The notes: generated from the letters alone by a model not told the origin. A stretch of DNA of 64,000 nt from Antarcticimicrobium luteum (GCF_004358185.1 NZ_SMUV01000070.1:1-64000), one strand, 5' to 3'; counted from the stretch's first letter, positions 42,901 through 55,047 are shown. Made by a program: numbers and translations.

Positions 42901-44139
42901 TCAGATCACGAACTGGGCCAGCGTCTCGTCATTGGTGATGTCGGTATAGGTATAGCCGGCCGCATCCAGCCGCCCGAACAGATGGGAAAAATTCTCCGGC
43001 CGCAGGGTCTCGATCCCGATCAGGACCGAGCCGAAGTTGCGCGCCGATTTCTTCAGATATTCGAACCGGCTGATATCGTCCTCGGGACCGAGAATTTCCA
43101 GAAAATCCTTCAGCGCGCCAGGCCGCTGCGGCAGGCGCAGGATGAAATATTTCTTCACCCCGCTATAGCGTTGGGCCCGCTCCTTGACCTCGGGCAGACG
43201 TTCGAAATCGAAATTCCCGCCCGAGGTGACGCAGACCACGGTCTTGCCCCGGATGGGCCCGGCCACATCGGCCAGCGCATCCACCGCCAGCGCACCGGCG
43301 GGCTCCAGCACGATGCCTTCTATATTCAGCATCTCGATCATGGTGGTGCAGATCCGATCCTCGGGCGCGGCCAGAACGTCGCCGGGATCGACATCCGCCA
43401 ATCGCGCAAAGGGCAGCGCGCCGATGCGGGCCACCGCCGCGCCGTCGACGAATGTGTCCACCCGGTCCAGCGTCACAGGCTCTCCCGCCGCCAGCGCCGC
43501 GGCCAGGCTGCGCCCGCCCGCCGGCTCGACAAAGGAATAGCGGCATCGCGGCCCGAAAAAGGACCGCACCCCAGAGGACAGCCCGCCGCCGCCCACCGGC
43601 AGGATGATGTGATCGGGCGCGCGTCCCATCTGCACCGCGATCTCGACCGCGACGCTGGCCTGCCCCTCGATCACGTCGGCGTCGTCGAAGGGCGCCAGGA
43701 AATGGCCGCCCTCCTGCGCGCAGTATCGCTGCGCCTCGGCCAGGGTGTCGTCGAAATAGTCGCCGACCAGCCGGATCTCGATCGCGCCGCCGCCGAACAC
43801 CCGGGTCTTCTGGATCTTCTGCTGCGGCGTTGTCACCGGCATGAAGATAACGCCCTTCACCCCGAAATGCTGGCACATATAGGCCACGCCCTGGGCATGG
43901 TTGCCGGCACTGGCGCAGACGAAGAGGGCCTGATCGGGATGCGCCTCCATCACCTTGCGCATGGCGTTGAACGCCCCGCGCAACTTATAGCTGCGCACCG
44001 GCGTCAGATCCTCGCGCTTCAGCCAGATGTCGGCGTCATATTTCTCCGACAGATGGGCGTTGCGCTGCAACGGCGTTTCGGCGAAAACTTCGCGCATCGC
44101 GCGTTCGGCAATCCGCGCCATATCCTGGAAACTGGTCAT
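42901..44139 (-). CDS. ilvA: Threonine ammonia-lyase
   Basis: The enzyme deaminates threonine to 2-oxobutyrate, the first step of isoleucine synthesis. The 412-residue protein has PLP lysine K52 in RSYKLRGA, the phosphate-binding GGGGLSSG (about 186-193) and a C-terminal ACT-like domain with [17 protein letters not shown] (about 330-346). A single regulatory domain is the short biosynthetic form. The ATG at 44139 has AGGGAAG at six to nine bases; a GTG two codons upstream is the alternative. It is divergent from argG. Confidence 0.92.
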   Translation of the reverse strand: MTSFQDMARIAERAMREVFAETPLQRNAHLSEKYDADIWLKREDLTPVRSYKLRGAFNAMRKVMEAHPDQALFVCASAGNHAQGVAYMCQHFGVKGVIFMPVTTPQQKIQKTRVFGGGAIEIRLVGDYFDDTLAEAQRYCAQEGGHFLAPFDDADVIEGQASVAVEIAVQMGRAPDHIILPVGGGGLSSGVRSFFGPRCRYSFVEPAGGRSLAAALAAGEPVTLDRVDTFVDGAAVARIGALPFARLADVDPGDVLAAPEDRICTTMIEMLNIEGIVLEPAGALAVDALADVAGPIRGKTVVCVTSGGNFDFERLPEVKERAQRYSGVKKYFILRLPQRPGALKDFLEILGPEDDISRFEYLKKSARNFGSVLIGIETLRPENFSHLFGRLDAAGYTYTDITNDETLAQFVI

Positions 44140-44201
44140 GCCCACTTCCCTGCCGCATGGGCGGGATCATGGCAAGGTCTACATCGGCATACCGGCCCGC
44201 C

Positions 44202-44237
44202 GCCCAGACCGCCGCCCAGACCGCCGCCCGGACCGCC
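44202..44237 (+). repeat. Three 12-bp tandem repeats in argG leader
   Basis: The unit GCCCAGACCGCC occurs at 44202-44213 and 44214-44225, and GCCCGGACCGCC at 44226-44237. It lies upstream of argG, about 65 bases before the ATG. The repeats keep an open frame in phase with argG encoding AQT/ART units, but no ribosome site precedes that frame. Confidence 0.7.
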
Positions 44238-44306
44238 GCGCGCCCGCCTTGCCCCTTTGTGGAAAAACGGCTAGGCCGCATCCGTCATTCTTTGAGAGGA
44301 ACCTCC

Positions 44307-45533
<1,227 letters not shown>

Positions 45534-45569
45534 GGCCCTCCACCAACGTCAGTGTTGAATTTTCCGGGA

Positions 45570-45604
45570 AATGCCCGCCTTTGCTGAGGCGGGCATTTTC
45601 TTTT
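45570..45604 (+). terminator. Intrinsic terminator after argG
   Basis: AATGCCCGCCT (45570-45580) pairs perfectly with AGGCGGGCATT (45587-45597) and TTCTTTT follows. It is 36 bases after the argG stop. Confidence 0.9.
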
Positions 45605-45657
45605 GAGGCCGGGCGCGACCCATGCGGCCCGGCACCCCGCAAAACCGGAGAGCGCAG

Positions 45658-45939
45658 ATGCTGACCCAGATCGCCGATGCCATCAACGAGGGGCTGAACG
45701 GCAAGAGCTTCGATGGATCGCTGAAATTCGATTGCGGCGCCGACGGCGTGCTGGTGCTGGCCGACGGCCGCGCCAGCACCGAAGATCGCGACGCCGATTG
45801 CACCATCACGCTTAGCACCGAGAACCTGAAAAAGCTGCTCAAGGGCAAGCTGAACCCGATGACCGGGGTGATGATGGGCAAGCTCAAGGTCAGCGGTAAC
45901 CCGGCGGTGGCGATGAAGCTGGGCTCAATGCTAAATTAG
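45658..45939 (+). CDS. SCP2 sterol-binding domain protein
   Basis: This is a small cytoplasmic lipid-binding protein. The 93 residues form one SCP2 fold: ADAINEGLNGKSFDGSLKF, DCTITLSTENLKKLLKGKLNP (about 47-67) and a C-terminal GNPAVAMKLGSM helix that closes the cavity. GGAGAGCGC stands before the ATG. It follows the argG terminator, so a separate promoter is expected in the 50-base gap, though none is clear. The ligand is unknown. Confidence 0.88.
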   Translation: MLTQIADAINEGLNGKSFDGSLKFDCGADGVLVLADGRASTEDRDADCTITLSTENLKKLLKGKLNPMTGVMMGKLKVSGNPAVAMKLGSMLN

Positions 45940-45952
45940 GCTCTAACAACGG

Positions 45953-46675
45953 CTATTCGGAACGAATTCGCAGATCGACCAGTTCCTCGTAAGAGGGCTG
46001 CGCCGCCTCGGCCAGGGCCTTTGCCACGCCCTCAAGCTCTGGCATCGGCCCCTCGACACCGGCGAACCCGGTCGACTGATGCACCGCCCCATACCAATGC
46101 GCGGCCCAGACGCCGTCCTCCGGTTTCGGCCCGGCGGGCCAGGACAGCATCGCCGGATCCCAGTCGAGCCCGATCCGAGCGCAGAGCTGCCGCAGCATGC
46201 CTTCGGGATCGGCGCGGATATCGGCGCTGTCCACCACCACGGGATCAAGCCCCTCGGCCAGCAGCTGCCGGTGCAGCTCCGCCTGTTGCACGAAACCGAT
46301 ATCGGCCAGCACCGGGTTTTCGTATTTGGCCGAGAAACTCGCCACCACCCGCGCCGGATGCCGGATCAGCAGGATATGTTTCATCCCCCCGAACCAGTCG
46401 CGCGGGATCTCCGGCAACATGTGCTGCGCCATATGCTTGTGATAGACGTGGGGCAACCCGCCCGGGTTTTCGCCGGTCAGTTCCGCGATCACCTCTGCCG
46501 GGTCCTGCGGCTGGCTCGCCATGATCTCCGCCCGCATCGGATGCTCCAACCCGGTCAGCGCCAGGTAGGCGGCGTAAAACGGCTCGTCCACCGCTGCGCA
46601 ATCGGCCCGGTTGGCAAAGGCGTACATCATCGCCGTGGAAATGTTCCGCGGCCCCGACCAGCAGGCGATCTTCAT
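45953..46675 (-). CDS. Sulfotransferase-fold protein
   Basis: This 240-residue protein has the PAPS 5'-phosphosulfate loop SGPRNISTAM (7-16) and the 3'-phosphate motif HILLIRHPARVVASF (about 99-113) of the sulfotransferase fold. It could transfer sulfate to a small molecule or hydrolyse a related substrate. Its ATG overlaps the aminotransferase stop as ATGA. A plant and protist protein fuses an aminotransferase and a sulfotransferase of this type, so this pair is the split form, as I recall. PAP removal by CysQ (1764-2561) would be needed if it is a true sulfotransferase. The acceptor is unknown. Confidence 0.75.
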   Translation of the reverse strand: MKIACWSGPRNISTAMMYAFANRADCAAVDEPFYAAYLALTGLEHPMRAEIMASQPQDPAEVIAELTGENPGGLPHVYHKHMAQHMLPEIPRDWFGGMKHILLIRHPARVVASFSAKYENPVLADIGFVQQAELHRQLLAEGLDPVVVDSADIRADPEGMLRQLCARIGLDWDPAMLSWPAGPKPEDGVWAAHWYGAVHQSTGFAGVEGPMPELEGVAKALAEAAQPSYEELVDLRIRSE

Positions 46676-47583
46676 GCGGCGCACTCCTTCTCGATCAGCG
46701 CCTTGTAAAGGCCGCGAATGCGTTCGGTCATCGGCCCCATTTCGCCCCTGCCGATCTGCCGCCCGTCGACCTCGCCCACCGGGGTCTGGGCGCCGAAGGT
46801 GCCGGTCAGAAACGCCTCTTCGGCGCCATAGGTATCGACCAGCGAATAGTTCCGCTCGTAAACCGGGATGCCGTCGGCGCGGCAGACATCGATCACCTTG
46901 GCCCGTGTGATGCCGTTCATGCAGTAGTCCCCGGTGCTGGTCCAAACCTCGCCCTTCCTCACGATGAAGAAGTTGCAGGCGTTGGTGGTGTTCACGAAGC
47001 CATGCACATCCAGCATCAGCGCCTCGTCGGCGCCGGCCTTTTCGGCGGCGATACAGGCCAGAATGCAGTTCAGCTTGGAGTGCGAGTTCAGCTTGGGGTC
47101 CTGCGTCATCGGCAGCCCGCGAATATGCGGCACCGTTGCCAAACGGATCGGCCGCGGGATCGACGGAGTCGAATGCTCCATGATGATGGTCACCGTCGGC
47201 CCCTGCCGCGACAGCGCCGGGTGTTGGAACGGCCGCGTCTTCACCCCCCGCGTCACCATCAGCCGCGCGTGGGCGTCGGTGGTCATGCCATTGGCCTTTT
47301 GCGTCTCTAACAAGGCATTTTTGACGCCGTCGCGGTCCAGCCCGATATCCAGATCGATCGCCTTGGCCGCCTCGAACAGCCGGTCCAGATGGTCGTCGAG
47401 AAAGGCCCAGCAGCCATCATAGAGGCGCAGCCCCTCCCAGACCCCGTCGCCCAGCATGAAGCCGCTGTCATAGACGCTGACGACGGCCTCGGCCTTTGGC
47501 ACGATCTTTCCGTTCAGATAGATCAGGATCTCTTCGTTGCGGGCGTCTTCCTGCGCCTGATGGGTGGTGATCTTGTCGGTCAT
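46672..47583 (-). CDS. Class IV aminotransferase (branched-chain type)
   Basis: This is a PLP enzyme of the BCAT/D-amino-acid/ADC-lyase fold. The 303-residue protein has the PLP lysine K170 in SHSKLNCIL, the substrate-side ALMLDVHGFVNTTNACNFF and the phosphate-cup region GITRAKVIDV. The branched-chain substrate is likely by similarity, but the D-amino-acid branch shares the motifs. It overlaps the sulfotransferase gene, so the two are translated together and may act in one pathway. Confidence 0.85.
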   Translation of the reverse strand: MTDKITTHQAQEDARNEEILIYLNGKIVPKAEAVVSVYDSGFMLGDGVWEGLRLYDGCWAFLDDHLDRLFEAAKAIDLDIGLDRDGVKNALLETQKANGMTTDAHARLMVTRGVKTRPFQHPALSRQGPTVTIIMEHSTPSIPRPIRLATVPHIRGLPMTQDPKLNSHSKLNCILACIAAEKAGADEALMLDVHGFVNTTNACNFFIVRKGEVWTSTGDYCMNGITRAKVIDVCRADGIPVYERNYSLVDTYGAEEAFLTGTFGAQTPVGEVDGRQIGRGEMGPMTERIRGLYKALIEKECAA

Positions 47584-47804
47584 CGCGCTCTCCTTTGCGC
47601 GGAGGCTAGAACGCTATCGAAACAGGGGGAACCGGTTTTCCGACAAATTCACGCCCGGGGAGACGGCGCCGGGTGGCGCACGGCCGGCGCACGGGCGGTA
47701 AATTCCGCTCACCTATCCGTGACATTCGATGACAGCCAATTGCCCGGCCCCGATGCCTCGGGCAGCGTGGGATGGAAATCTCTCGGCGCTCGAGGAGGTG
47801 CCAT
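47584..47804. other. Gap between aminotransferase and msrA
   Basis: This 221-base divergent gap has no coding frame I would support. The start of msrA is preceded by GAGGAGGTG, a strong ribosome site. I see no clear promoter pair. Confidence 0.4.
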
Positions 47805-48467
47805 ATGAAACGGATCGAACTGCTCAAGATCGGCGCGCTGGCCGTTTTCATCGCCATCGGCGCCCTGATCAACCATGGCGGCGCCCGCGCCGGTGGAACC
47901 GGTGTCCTGGTCGTCGCCGGCGGCTGTTTCTGGTGCGTCGAGGCCGATTTTGAAAAGGTGGCCGGGGTGACCGGGGCCGAGTCCGGCTATACCGGCGGGC
48001 ATGTGGAAAACCCGACTTACAAGCAGGTCAGCCGCGGCGGCACCGGCCATTACGAGGCGGTGAAAATCACCTTCGACCCTGAACTGGTCAGCCGTGAAAC
48101 GTTGCTCGCGCTGTTCCTGCGTTCGGTCGATCCAACCGATGCGGGCGGGCAGTTCTGCGACCGGGGCGACAGCTATCGCACCGCCATTTTCGTCTCGGGT
48201 CCGGAGGAAAGGGCGCTGGCGCAGGCCGCCGTCGCCCAGGCCCGGGCCGATCTGGGGCAGCCGATCGTCACCCCCATCCTGCCCGCCGCGCGGTTCTACC
48301 GGGCCGAGGCCTATCATCAGGATTATTACAAGGGGACCAAACTGATCCTCACCCGCTTTGGTCCAAAGCGACAGGCCGTCGCCTACAAGCTTTACCGCGA
48401 GGGGTGCGGCCGCGACGCGCGGCTGCGCGCGCTGTGGGGGACCGCCGCCGCCTTTGCGGGCAGCTAG
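47805..48467 (+). CDS. msrA: Exported peptide methionine sulfoxide reductase A
   Basis: The family reduces methionine-S-sulfoxide in proteins. The 220-residue protein has a hydrophobic N-terminal segment (about 8-28), so it probably acts outside the cytoplasm, anchored or released. The catalytic motif GGCFWCVE lies at 39-46 (C41), and [12 protein letters not shown] (about 61-72) is the family signature. A downstream resolving cysteine is visible in YREGCGRD. No MsrB is nearby. Its stop overlaps that of the ribokinase gene. Confidence 0.9.
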   Translation: MKRIELLKIGALAVFIAIGALINHGGARAGGTGVLVVAGGCFWCVEADFEKVAGVTGAESGYTGGHVENPTYKQVSRGGTGHYEAVKITFDPELVSRETLLALFLRSVDPTDAGGQFCDRGDSYRTAIFVSGPEERALAQAAVAQARADLGQPIVTPILPAARFYRAEAYHQDYYKGTKLILTRFGPKRQAVAYKLYREGCGRDARLRALWGTAAAFAGS

Positions 48468-49339
48468 ACGGGCGGGCCGGCCTGCACGTCCTTGAGATCC
48501 GGAATCACATCGGCGGTGCCGTGCCGTGTCACCATGATCGCGGCGGCCCGCATCGCCTGGGCGATGGCCTGTGCCATCGGCAACCCGCGGTCCAGTCCCG
48601 CCAGCACATAACCGGTCAGGGTGTCGCCCGCCCCGGTGGTGTCCACCGGCGTGACCGGGATCGCGGGATATTCGCGCGTTTCCCCTGAAACAGTTTCGAA
48701 ATGGCGCGCGCCCCGCGCCCCCAGCGTGACGATCACATCGCGCACCGGCAGCACCCCGGGCGCCAGCCCGGTCGCCGCCTCCAACTGGCCGGCCTCGACC
48801 GCGTTGAGGATCAGGAAATCCAGAAACGGCAGCACCGCCCGAACCGCACCGGCGTCGAACGGCGCCGCCGCATACGCCACCCGCAGCCCCAGGTCGCGCC
48901 CCAGCCGGGCCGCCAGCACCTGCGCATTGGTCTCGTTCTGGATCAGCAGTGTATCACCCGCCCCGGCCTCCGACAGCGCCGCCTGTATCAGCGCCTCGGG
49001 GATCGCCCGGTTGGCCCCGGGATAGATCACGATCTGGTTCTCGCCGCCGGGCTCCACCGCCACGATGGCGTGACCCGTGGCCACCTCGACCGATCGGATA
49101 TGGCGGGTATCGACGCCGTATTCCATCAGCCGTTCCACCGCCCAGCCGCCGTCCGGGCCGACCGCCCCGATATGACGCACATGGGCGGCGGCCCGGGCGG
49201 CGGCCACCGACATATTGGCGCCCTTGCCCCCCAGGAACCGCGCATAGCTCGTCGCCGCCAGCGTCTCGCCCGGCCCCGGCAGATGCGGCACCCGATAGAT
49301 CATGTCGGCATTGATCGAGCCCAGGTTCCAGATCGCCAT
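48464..49339 (-). CDS. PfkB-family sugar kinase (ribokinase-like)
   Basis: The 291-residue protein has GGKGANMS (about 37-44) and the C-terminal [11 protein letters not shown] (about 245-255), the anion hole and catalytic aspartate of the ribokinase fold. These fit ribokinase but the fold also covers adenosine and fructokinases. It stands five bases after maeB and convergent with msrA. No sugar transporter is near, so the substrate stays open. Confidence 0.8.
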   Translation of the reverse strand: MAIWNLGSINADMIYRVPHLPGPGETLAATSYARFLGGKGANMSVAAARAAAHVRHIGAVGPDGGWAVERLMEYGVDTRHIRSVEVATGHAIVAVEPGGENQIVIYPGANRAIPEALIQAALSEAGAGDTLLIQNETNAQVLAARLGRDLGLRVAYAAAPFDAGAVRAVLPFLDFLILNAVEAGQLEAATGLAPGVLPVRDVIVTLGARGARHFETVSGETREYPAIPVTPVDTTGAGDTLTGYVLAGLDRGLPMAQAIAQAMRAAAIMVTRHGTADVIPDLKDVQAGPPV

Positions 49340-49344
49340 GGTCC

Positions 49345-51600
49345 CTAGCCGATCCCGCAGGCCGCCAGCACCGCCATGTTCAGGATGTCATTGGCGGTCG
49401 ATACGGTCGAACAGATCTGGATCGGCTTGTCGACGCCGGTCAGGATCGGCCCGATCACCGTCGCTTCGCCCATTTCCTGCATCAGCTTGACCGAAATGCT
49501 GGCCGAATGCCGCGCCGGCACCACCAGGATATTCGCCGGCCCGGTCAGCCGCGAAAACGGATAGGCCGCCTGCGCCCTGGCGTTCAACGCCACATCGACG
49601 GTCATCTCGCCCTCATACTCGAAATCGACGCCGCGGCGCTCCAGCACATCCGAGGCCTGGTGCATCTTTTCCGCCCGTTCCGACACCGGGTAGCCGAAGG
49701 TCGAGAACGACACGAAGGCGACCCGCGGATCCAGCCCCAGCCCCCGCGCGACCGAAGCCGCGCGTTCGGCGATATTGGCCAGATCCTCTGGCTCGGGCCA
49801 TTCGTGCACCAGCGTGTCGCCGATCAGCACGATCCGCCCCTTGTGCAATAGTGCCGTCACCCCCGCCGCGCCATGTTCGGCATCGGCATCGAAAACGTTG
49901 TTGATCTGGTCCAGAACATGCGCCGATTTCCGGGTGGCCCCGGTGACCAGCCCGTCGCCATGCCCATGCGCCAGCATCAGCGCCGAGAACACATGCCGGT
50001 CGCGCGCCGCCAGCCGGTGCACATCCTTCTGATCGAACCCCTTGCGCTGAAGCCGTTTGTACAAGAACGCCTTGTAACTGTCCAAATGCGCGGTGTTCGC
50101 GGCGTTCACCACCTCGATCTCGCGCACCGCATCGCCCAGACCGGCGGCCTCCAGCTTGGCCTTCACGTCGTCGGCGCGGCCCACCACCAGCGCCTTGCCG
50201 AAGCCCGAGCGCTGATAGGTGACGGCGGCGCGCAGCACGCGCGGGTCGTCCCCCTCGGCAAAGATCATCCGCGCCTGCGCCGCCCGCGCCCGCGCGTTCA
50301 GGCTGCGCAGGATGCTGGCGGTCGGGTCCATCCGGCTTTTCAGCGTCAGCTCATAGGCATCCATGTCGATGATCGGCCGCCGCGCCGCGCCGGTGTCCAT
50401 CCCCGCCCGCGCCACGGCGACCGGAATCCGGTGGATCAGCCGCGGATCGAACGGCGTCGGGATGATGTAGTCGCGGCCAAAGCTCAGATTGCGGCCATAC
50501 GCCAGCGCCACCTCGTCCGGCACATCCTCGCGCGCAAGGTCCGCCAACGCGCGGGCGCAGGCGATCTTCATCTCGTCGTTGATGGCGCGGGCATGGATGT
50601 CCAGCGCTCCGCGAAAGAGATAGGGAAAGCCAAGCACGTTGTTGACCTGATTGGGATAATCGCTGCGCCCGGTGGCGACGATGGCGTCCATCCGGACCTC
50701 ATGCGCCTCTTCGGGGGTGATCTCCGGATCGGGGTTGGCCATGGCGAAAATCACCGGATTGTCGGCCATCGAGGCGACCATCTCCTGGGTTACCGCGCCC
50801 TTGACCGAAACGCCGAGGAAAACGTCGGCGCCCACCATCGCCTCTTCCAGACTGCGCAGCCCGGTCTTTACCGCATGGGCCGATTTCCACTGGTTCATCC
50901 CCTCGGTGCGACCCTGAAAGATCACGCCCTTGGTATCGCAGACGATGCAGTTGTCATGCCGCGCGCCCATGCGTTTCAGCAATTCGATACAGGCGATCCC
51001 GGCCGCGCCGGCGCCGTTGAGGACGATCTTCACATCCTCGATCTTCTTGCCCGACAGATGCAGCGCGTTGATCAGCCCGGCGGCGCAGATCACCGCAGTG
51101 CCGTGCTGGTCGTCGTGAAAGACGGGGATGTCCATCTCTTCCTTCAGACGCTGTTCGACGATGAAACACTCGGGCGCCTTGATGTCCTCAAGGTTGATGC
51201 CGCCGAATGTCGGCCCCATCAGCTTGACCGCCTGAATGATCTCGTCGGGGTCCTCGGTATCCAGTTCGATATCGATGGCGTTCACATCGGCGAACCGTTT
51301 GAACAGAACCGCCTTGCCCTCCATCACCGGTTTCGAGGCCAGCGCGCCGAGGTTGCCCAGCCCCAGCACCGCGGTGCCGTTGGAGATCACCGCGACAAGG
51401 TTACCCTTGTTGGTGTAATCATAGGCGGTTTCGGGGTTTGCGGCGATCGCCTCGCAGGGGACCGCAACGCCGGGGGAATAGGCCAGGGACAGATCCCGCT
51501 GGGTCGTCATCGGCACGGTCGCGGTGATCTCGAACTTCCCCGGTGTGGGTTCGAGATGAAAGGCGAGCGCCTCTTCGTCGGTGATCTTGGTCTTGCCCAT
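49345..51600 (-). CDS. maeB: NADP-dependent malic enzyme with phosphotransacetylase-like domain
   Basis: The protein decarboxylates malate to pyruvate, yielding NADPH. Of 751 residues, the first 430 hold the malic-enzyme core (SPGVAVPC about 43-50, the HDDQHGTAV region about 140-148 and the NAD(P) loop [10 protein letters not shown] about 175-184). The rest is a phosphotransacetylase-like domain, usually inactive or allosteric in these two-domain enzymes. The start at 51600 ([10 protein letters not shown]) is the family N-terminus; the open frame beyond it is a shadow of mutS. It is divergent from mutS. Confidence 0.94.
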   Translation of the reverse strand: MGKTKITDEEALAFHLEPTPGKFEITATVPMTTQRDLSLAYSPGVAVPCEAIAANPETAYDYTNKGNLVAVISNGTAVLGLGNLGALASKPVMEGKAVLFKRFADVNAIDIELDTEDPDEIIQAVKLMGPTFGGINLEDIKAPECFIVEQRLKEEMDIPVFHDDQHGTAVICAAGLINALHLSGKKIEDVKIVLNGAGAAGIACIELLKRMGARHDNCIVCDTKGVIFQGRTEGMNQWKSAHAVKTGLRSLEEAMVGADVFLGVSVKGAVTQEMVASMADNPVIFAMANPDPEITPEEAHEVRMDAIVATGRSDYPNQVNNVLGFPYLFRGALDIHARAINDEMKIACARALADLAREDVPDEVALAYGRNLSFGRDYIIPTPFDPRLIHRIPVAVARAGMDTGAARRPIIDMDAYELTLKSRMDPTASILRSLNARARAAQARMIFAEGDDPRVLRAAVTYQRSGFGKALVVGRADDVKAKLEAAGLGDAVREIEVVNAANTAHLDSYKAFLYKRLQRKGFDQKDVHRLAARDRHVFSALMLAHGHGDGLVTGATRKSAHVLDQINNVFDADAEHGAAGVTALLHKGRIVLIGDTLVHEWPEPEDLANIAERAASVARGLGLDPRVAFVSFSTFGYPVSERAEKMHQASDVLERRGVDFEYEGEMTVDVALNARAQAAYPFSRLTGPANILVVPARHSASISVKLMQEMGEATVIGPILTGVDKPIQICSTVSTANDILNMAVLAACGIG

Positions 51601-51630
51601 GGGTCGCTGTCTCCTCCGGTCGGCGCCGAC

Positions 51631-51659
51631 CTCATAGCCTAGGGGCCCGGGCACCTCAA
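51631..51659 (-). promoter_or_regulatory. Candidate promoter of maeB
   Basis: Leftward TTGAGG (51659-51654), a 17-base spacer and TATGAG (51636-51631), about 30 bases before the maeB ATG. Confidence 0.45.
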
Positions 51660-51759
51660 CGGCAATGCGTTTTCGCCTTTCGCGCGGATCGCCGCATTTG
51701 TAAGGTCGCGCCGGTCCGCAACGCGGAAACCACCGCAGATACCACCGAGGGAGAGCAGC

Positions 51760-54399
51760 TTGTCCACCGTCACGCCGATGATGGCGCAATATCTCGAGAT
51801 CAAGGCGCGGCACGCCGATGCGCTGCTGTTCTATCGCATGGGCGATTTCTACGAGATGTTCTTTGATGATGCGGTTGCCGCCTCCGAGGCGCTGGACATT
51901 GCCCTGACCAAGCGCGGCAAGCACGCGGGCGAGGATATTCCGATGTGCGGCGTGCCGGTGCACGCGGCCGAAAGCTATCTGCTGACGCTGATCCGCAAGG
52001 GGTTCCGCGTCGCCGTTTGCGAACAGATGGAGAGCCCGGCCGAGGCCAAGAAACGCGGTTCTAAATCGGTGGTTCGGCGCGACGTGGTGCGTCTGATCAC
52101 CCCCGGCACGCTGACCGAGGACTCGCTCCTGGAGGCGCGGCGGCACAATTTCCTTGCCGCCTATGCCGAGATCCGCGATCAGGCGGCGCTGGCCTGGGCC
52201 GACATCTCCACCGGTGCCTTTCACGTGATGCAGATAGCGCCGGTGCGGCTGTCGCCCGAATTGGCGCGCCTGGCCCCCGCCGAGCTGATTGTGCCCGAAG
52301 CGATCGAGACAGAAAAGCACGCGTTAGTGTCTGATCTGGGCATCGCGCTGACGCCGCTCGCGCGCGCCAGTTTCGACAGCACCTCGGCCGAAAGGCGCAT
52401 TCTGGACTTGTTCGGCGTTTCCGCGCTGGATGCTTTCGGCAGTTTCACCCGCGTCGAGGTCTCGGCGATGGGCGCGCTGATCGATTATCTGGACATCACC
52501 CAAAAGGGCAAGCTGCCGTTGCTGCAAACGCCGCAGCGCGAGGCGCAGGATCGGATCGTGCAGATTGACGCCGCCACCCGGCGCAATCTGGAGCTGACCC
52601 GGGCGCTGTCGGGCGGCAAGGCGGGGTCGCTGCTGGCTGTGATGGACCGGACCGTCACCCCGGGCGGCGCGCGGCTGCTGGAGCAGCGGCTGTCCAGTCC
52701 GTCGCGGGCGCTTGATGTGATCCAGGCGCGGCAAGAGGCGCTCGGCTATTGCGTGGAAAACGGAGCGTTTTCCGCCGATCTGCGCGACATTTTGCGAAAG
52801 ACCCCGGATATGGACCGCGCGCTATCCCGTTTGGCGCTGGAGCGGGGCGGCCCGCGCGATCTGGCCGCGATCCGCAGCGCACTGGTCCAGGCCGCCGCGC
52901 TGGCCGGTCGCTGCGCCGATCCGGCGCTGCCGCTGCACCTGGCCGGAGCGGTGGAAAATCTGACCGGATTCGACGATCTGATCGCCCTGCTCGAGGCGGC
53001 GCTGGTCGCCGATCCGCCGCTGCTGGCGCGCGACGGCGGGTTCATCGCGCCAGGCTACGAGGCCGAGCTGGACGAGGCCCGCACCCTGCGCGACGAGGGG
53101 CGTTCGGTCATCGCGGCGTTTCAGAGGAAATATGCCGAGCACACCGGCATTTCCTCGTTGAAGATCAAGCACAACAACGTGCTGGGCTATTTCATCGAAA
53201 CCACCGCCACCCATGCCGGCAAGATGCTGTCGGCGCCCCTGTCCGAAACCTATATCCACCGCCAGACCACTGCCAATCAGGTCCGCTTTACCACTGTCGA
53301 GCTGAGCGAGATCGAAACCCGCATCCTGAATGCCGGCAATCACGCGCTGGAGATCGAAAAGCGGCTCTATCAAGGGCTTTCAGAGACGATTCTGGATCAG
53401 GCCCCCCGTCTCAACGCGGCTGCGCGCGGACTGGCCGAGCTGGACCTCGCCGCCGCGCTGGCCGATCTCGCGCGGGCCGAGCGCTGGTGCCGCCCCCGGG
53501 TCGACGACAGCCGCGCCCTTGCGGTCTCGGGCGGGCGTCACCCGGTGGTGGAACAGGCGCTGCGGCAACAGGGCGGCGCGCCCTTTGTCGCCAATGACTG
53601 CGACCTGACGGCCGGGGACGGCGCGGCGATCTGGCTGCTGACCGGGCCGAACATGGCCGGTAAATCCACCTTTTTGCGCCAGAACGCGCTGATCGCGCTG
53701 CTGGCGCAGATCGGCAGCTATGTTCCGGCGGACAGCGCCCACATCGGCCTTGTCAGCCAGATCTTCAGCCGCGTCGGCGCCTCGGACGATCTGGCGCGGG
53801 GCCGCTCCACCTTCATGGTGGAAATGGTCGAGACCGCCGCGATCCTCAATCAGGCCGACGACCGCGCTCTGGTGATCCTGGACGAGATCGGCCGCGGCAC
53901 CGCCACCTATGACGGGCTGTCCATTGCCTGGGCGACACTGGAACATCTGCACGACACCAACCGCGCCCGCGCGCTCTTTGCCACCCATTACCACGAACTG
54001 ACCGCCCTGGCCGGCAAACTCAGCCATGTGGAGAACGCCACCGTCGCCGTGCGCGAATGGGAGGGCGAGGTGATCTTTCTGCACGAGGTGCGCAAGGGCG
54101 CCGCCGACCGCTCCTATGGCGTGCAGGTGGCGCAGCTTGCCGGGCTGCCCGCCTCGGTCGTGGCGCGGGCGCGCGTGGTGCTCGATGCGCTGGAGAAGGG
54201 CGAGCGCGAGGGCGGCGCACGGCAAAAGGCGCTGATCGACGATCTGCCGCTCTTCGCCGCCACCCCGGCCCCGCCGCCGCCGGCCGCCCAGGCCCCCTCG
54301 CCGGTGGTGGAGATGCTGGGCGAAATCCATCCCGACGACCTCACGCCGCGGGCCGCGCTGGACTTTCTTTACCAACTGAAAGAGGCGGCCAAGACCTGA
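51760..54399 (+). CDS. mutS: DNA mismatch repair protein MutS
   Basis: MutS binds mismatches and starts repair. The 879-residue protein has the mismatch-reading motif GDFYEMF (about 28-34), the ATPase loop GPNMAGKST (about 629-637) and [12 protein letters not shown] (about 708-719), with the C-terminal dimer domain. I place the start at the TTG at 51760, because GGGAG stands eight bases upstream and [15 protein letters not shown] is a normal N-terminus. An ATG at 51778 would be less well supported. It is divergent from maeB. Confidence 0.95.
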   Translation: MSTVTPMMAQYLEIKARHADALLFYRMGDFYEMFFDDAVAASEALDIALTKRGKHAGEDIPMCGVPVHAAESYLLTLIRKGFRVAVCEQMESPAEAKKRGSKSVVRRDVVRLITPGTLTEDSLLEARRHNFLAAYAEIRDQAALAWADISTGAFHVMQIAPVRLSPELARLAPAELIVPEAIETEKHALVSDLGIALTPLARASFDSTSAERRILDLFGVSALDAFGSFTRVEVSAMGALIDYLDITQKGKLPLLQTPQREAQDRIVQIDAATRRNLELTRALSGGKAGSLLAVMDRTVTPGGARLLEQRLSSPSRALDVIQARQEALGYCVENGAFSADLRDILRKTPDMDRALSRLALERGGPRDLAAIRSALVQAAALAGRCADPALPLHLAGAVENLTGFDDLIALLEAALVADPPLLARDGGFIAPGYEAELDEARTLRDEGRSVIAAFQRKYAEHTGISSLKIKHNNVLGYFIETTATHAGKMLSAPLSETYIHRQTTANQVRFTTVELSEIETRILNAGNHALEIEKRLYQGLSETILDQAPRLNAAARGLAELDLAAALADLARAERWCRPRVDDSRALAVSGGRHPVVEQALRQQGGAPFVANDCDLTAGDGAAIWLLTGPNMAGKSTFLRQNALIALLAQIGSYVPADSAHIGLVSQIFSRVGASDDLARGRSTFMVEMVETAAILNQADDRALVILDEIGRGTATYDGLSIAWATLEHLHDTNRARALFATHYHELTALAGKLSHVENATVAVREWEGEVIFLHEVRKGAADRSYGVQVAQLAGLPASVVARARVVLDALEKGEREGGARQKALIDDLPLFAATPAPPPPAAQAPSPVVEMLGEIHPDDLTPRAALDFLYQLKEAAKT

Positions 54400-54474
54400 C
54401 CGCCCCGTCTTCTTTTTTCAACTCTTCGCGCTGAGAGTTCAAACCCGGGGGGCGCGGCCCCATCCCCGCAAAGA
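54400..54474. other. Gap between mutS and grpE, weak hairpins
   Basis: This 75-base convergent gap has AACTCT/AGAGTT arms at about 54420-54440 and a GGGGCC-type palindrome. Neither has a proper T-run, so I call no terminator. Confidence 0.3.
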
Positions 54475-55038
54475 TCAGGATGCGGGGGTCGAGGAAACCC
54501 CAACCTGCGCCGGGCGCAGCAGGCGGTCATGCAGCAGGAACCCCTCGGCGGCGACCTGGATGATGTCGCCCGCCTTGGTGCCGGGAACCGGCGCCTCGAA
54601 CATCGCCTGGTGCAACTGCGGGTCGAACCTGTCGCCGACCTGCGGCGAGACCGGCTCGATCCCGTGCTTGCCAAAGACATTCACCAGCTCGCGCATGGTC
54701 AGCTCGACCCCCTCGATCAGCGCGCTGGCGCTGGCCTTTTGCTCGTCCGTGGCGGCCTCGAGTGCGCGCTTGAGGTTGTCGTAGACCGGCAGCATGTCGC
54801 GGGCGAATTTGGACCCGCCGTATTGCTCGGCCTCGCGGCGCTGTTTGTCGGCGCGCTTGCGGGAGTTTTCCGCATCGGCCAGCGCACGCATGAATTTGTC
54901 CTTGAACGCGTCGCGCTCGGCCCGCAGCGCGTCGATCTCGGCCGCGTCGGCGTCGATCTCGGCCATCTCTTCGGAAAGCTCTTCGGCCTCTGCCGCTTCG
55001 ATATCGTCAAGAAAGTCGTCGTTCCTGGGCTCTGCCAT
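54475..55038 (-). CDS. grpE: Nucleotide exchange factor GrpE
   Basis: GrpE releases ADP from DnaK. The 187-residue protein has an acidic N-terminal tail (1-35), the long coiled-coil (ALRAERDAFKDKFMRALADAEN region, about 35-60) and the C-terminal beta domain with VFGKHGIEPVSPQVGDRFDP. It starts nine bases after hrcA stops, so the hrcA-grpE pair is a unit; dnaK and dnaJ are 48 kb away. Confidence 0.95.
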   Translation of the reverse strand: MAEPRNDDFLDDIEAAEAEELSEEMAEIDADAAEIDALRAERDAFKDKFMRALADAENSRKRADKQRREAEQYGGSKFARDMLPVYDNLKRALEAATDEQKASASALIEGVELTMRELVNVFGKHGIEPVSPQVGDRFDPQLHQAMFEAPVPGTKAGDIIQVAAEGFLLHDRLLRPAQVGVSSTPAS

Positions 55039-55047
55039 GTTCCACCT

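Noticed and set aside
44157-44306. N-terminal extension of argG through the tandem repeats
   Set aside because: No ribosome site precedes the upstream ATG, the extension is low-complexity, and the conserved N-terminus begins at the ATG at 44307 with a good ribosome site.
52222-52240. Possible parS-like TTTCACGTGA in mutS
   Set aside because: Only the central ten bases match and the outer bases differ, so it is not a credible ParB site.
54420-54445. Terminator between mutS and grpE
   Set aside because: The stem is six bases and neither strand has a T-run after it.
54436-54446. Fragment resembling a tRNA T-loop (GTTCAAACCC)
   Set aside because: No acceptor, D or anticodon stems surround it, and the gap is only 75 bases.
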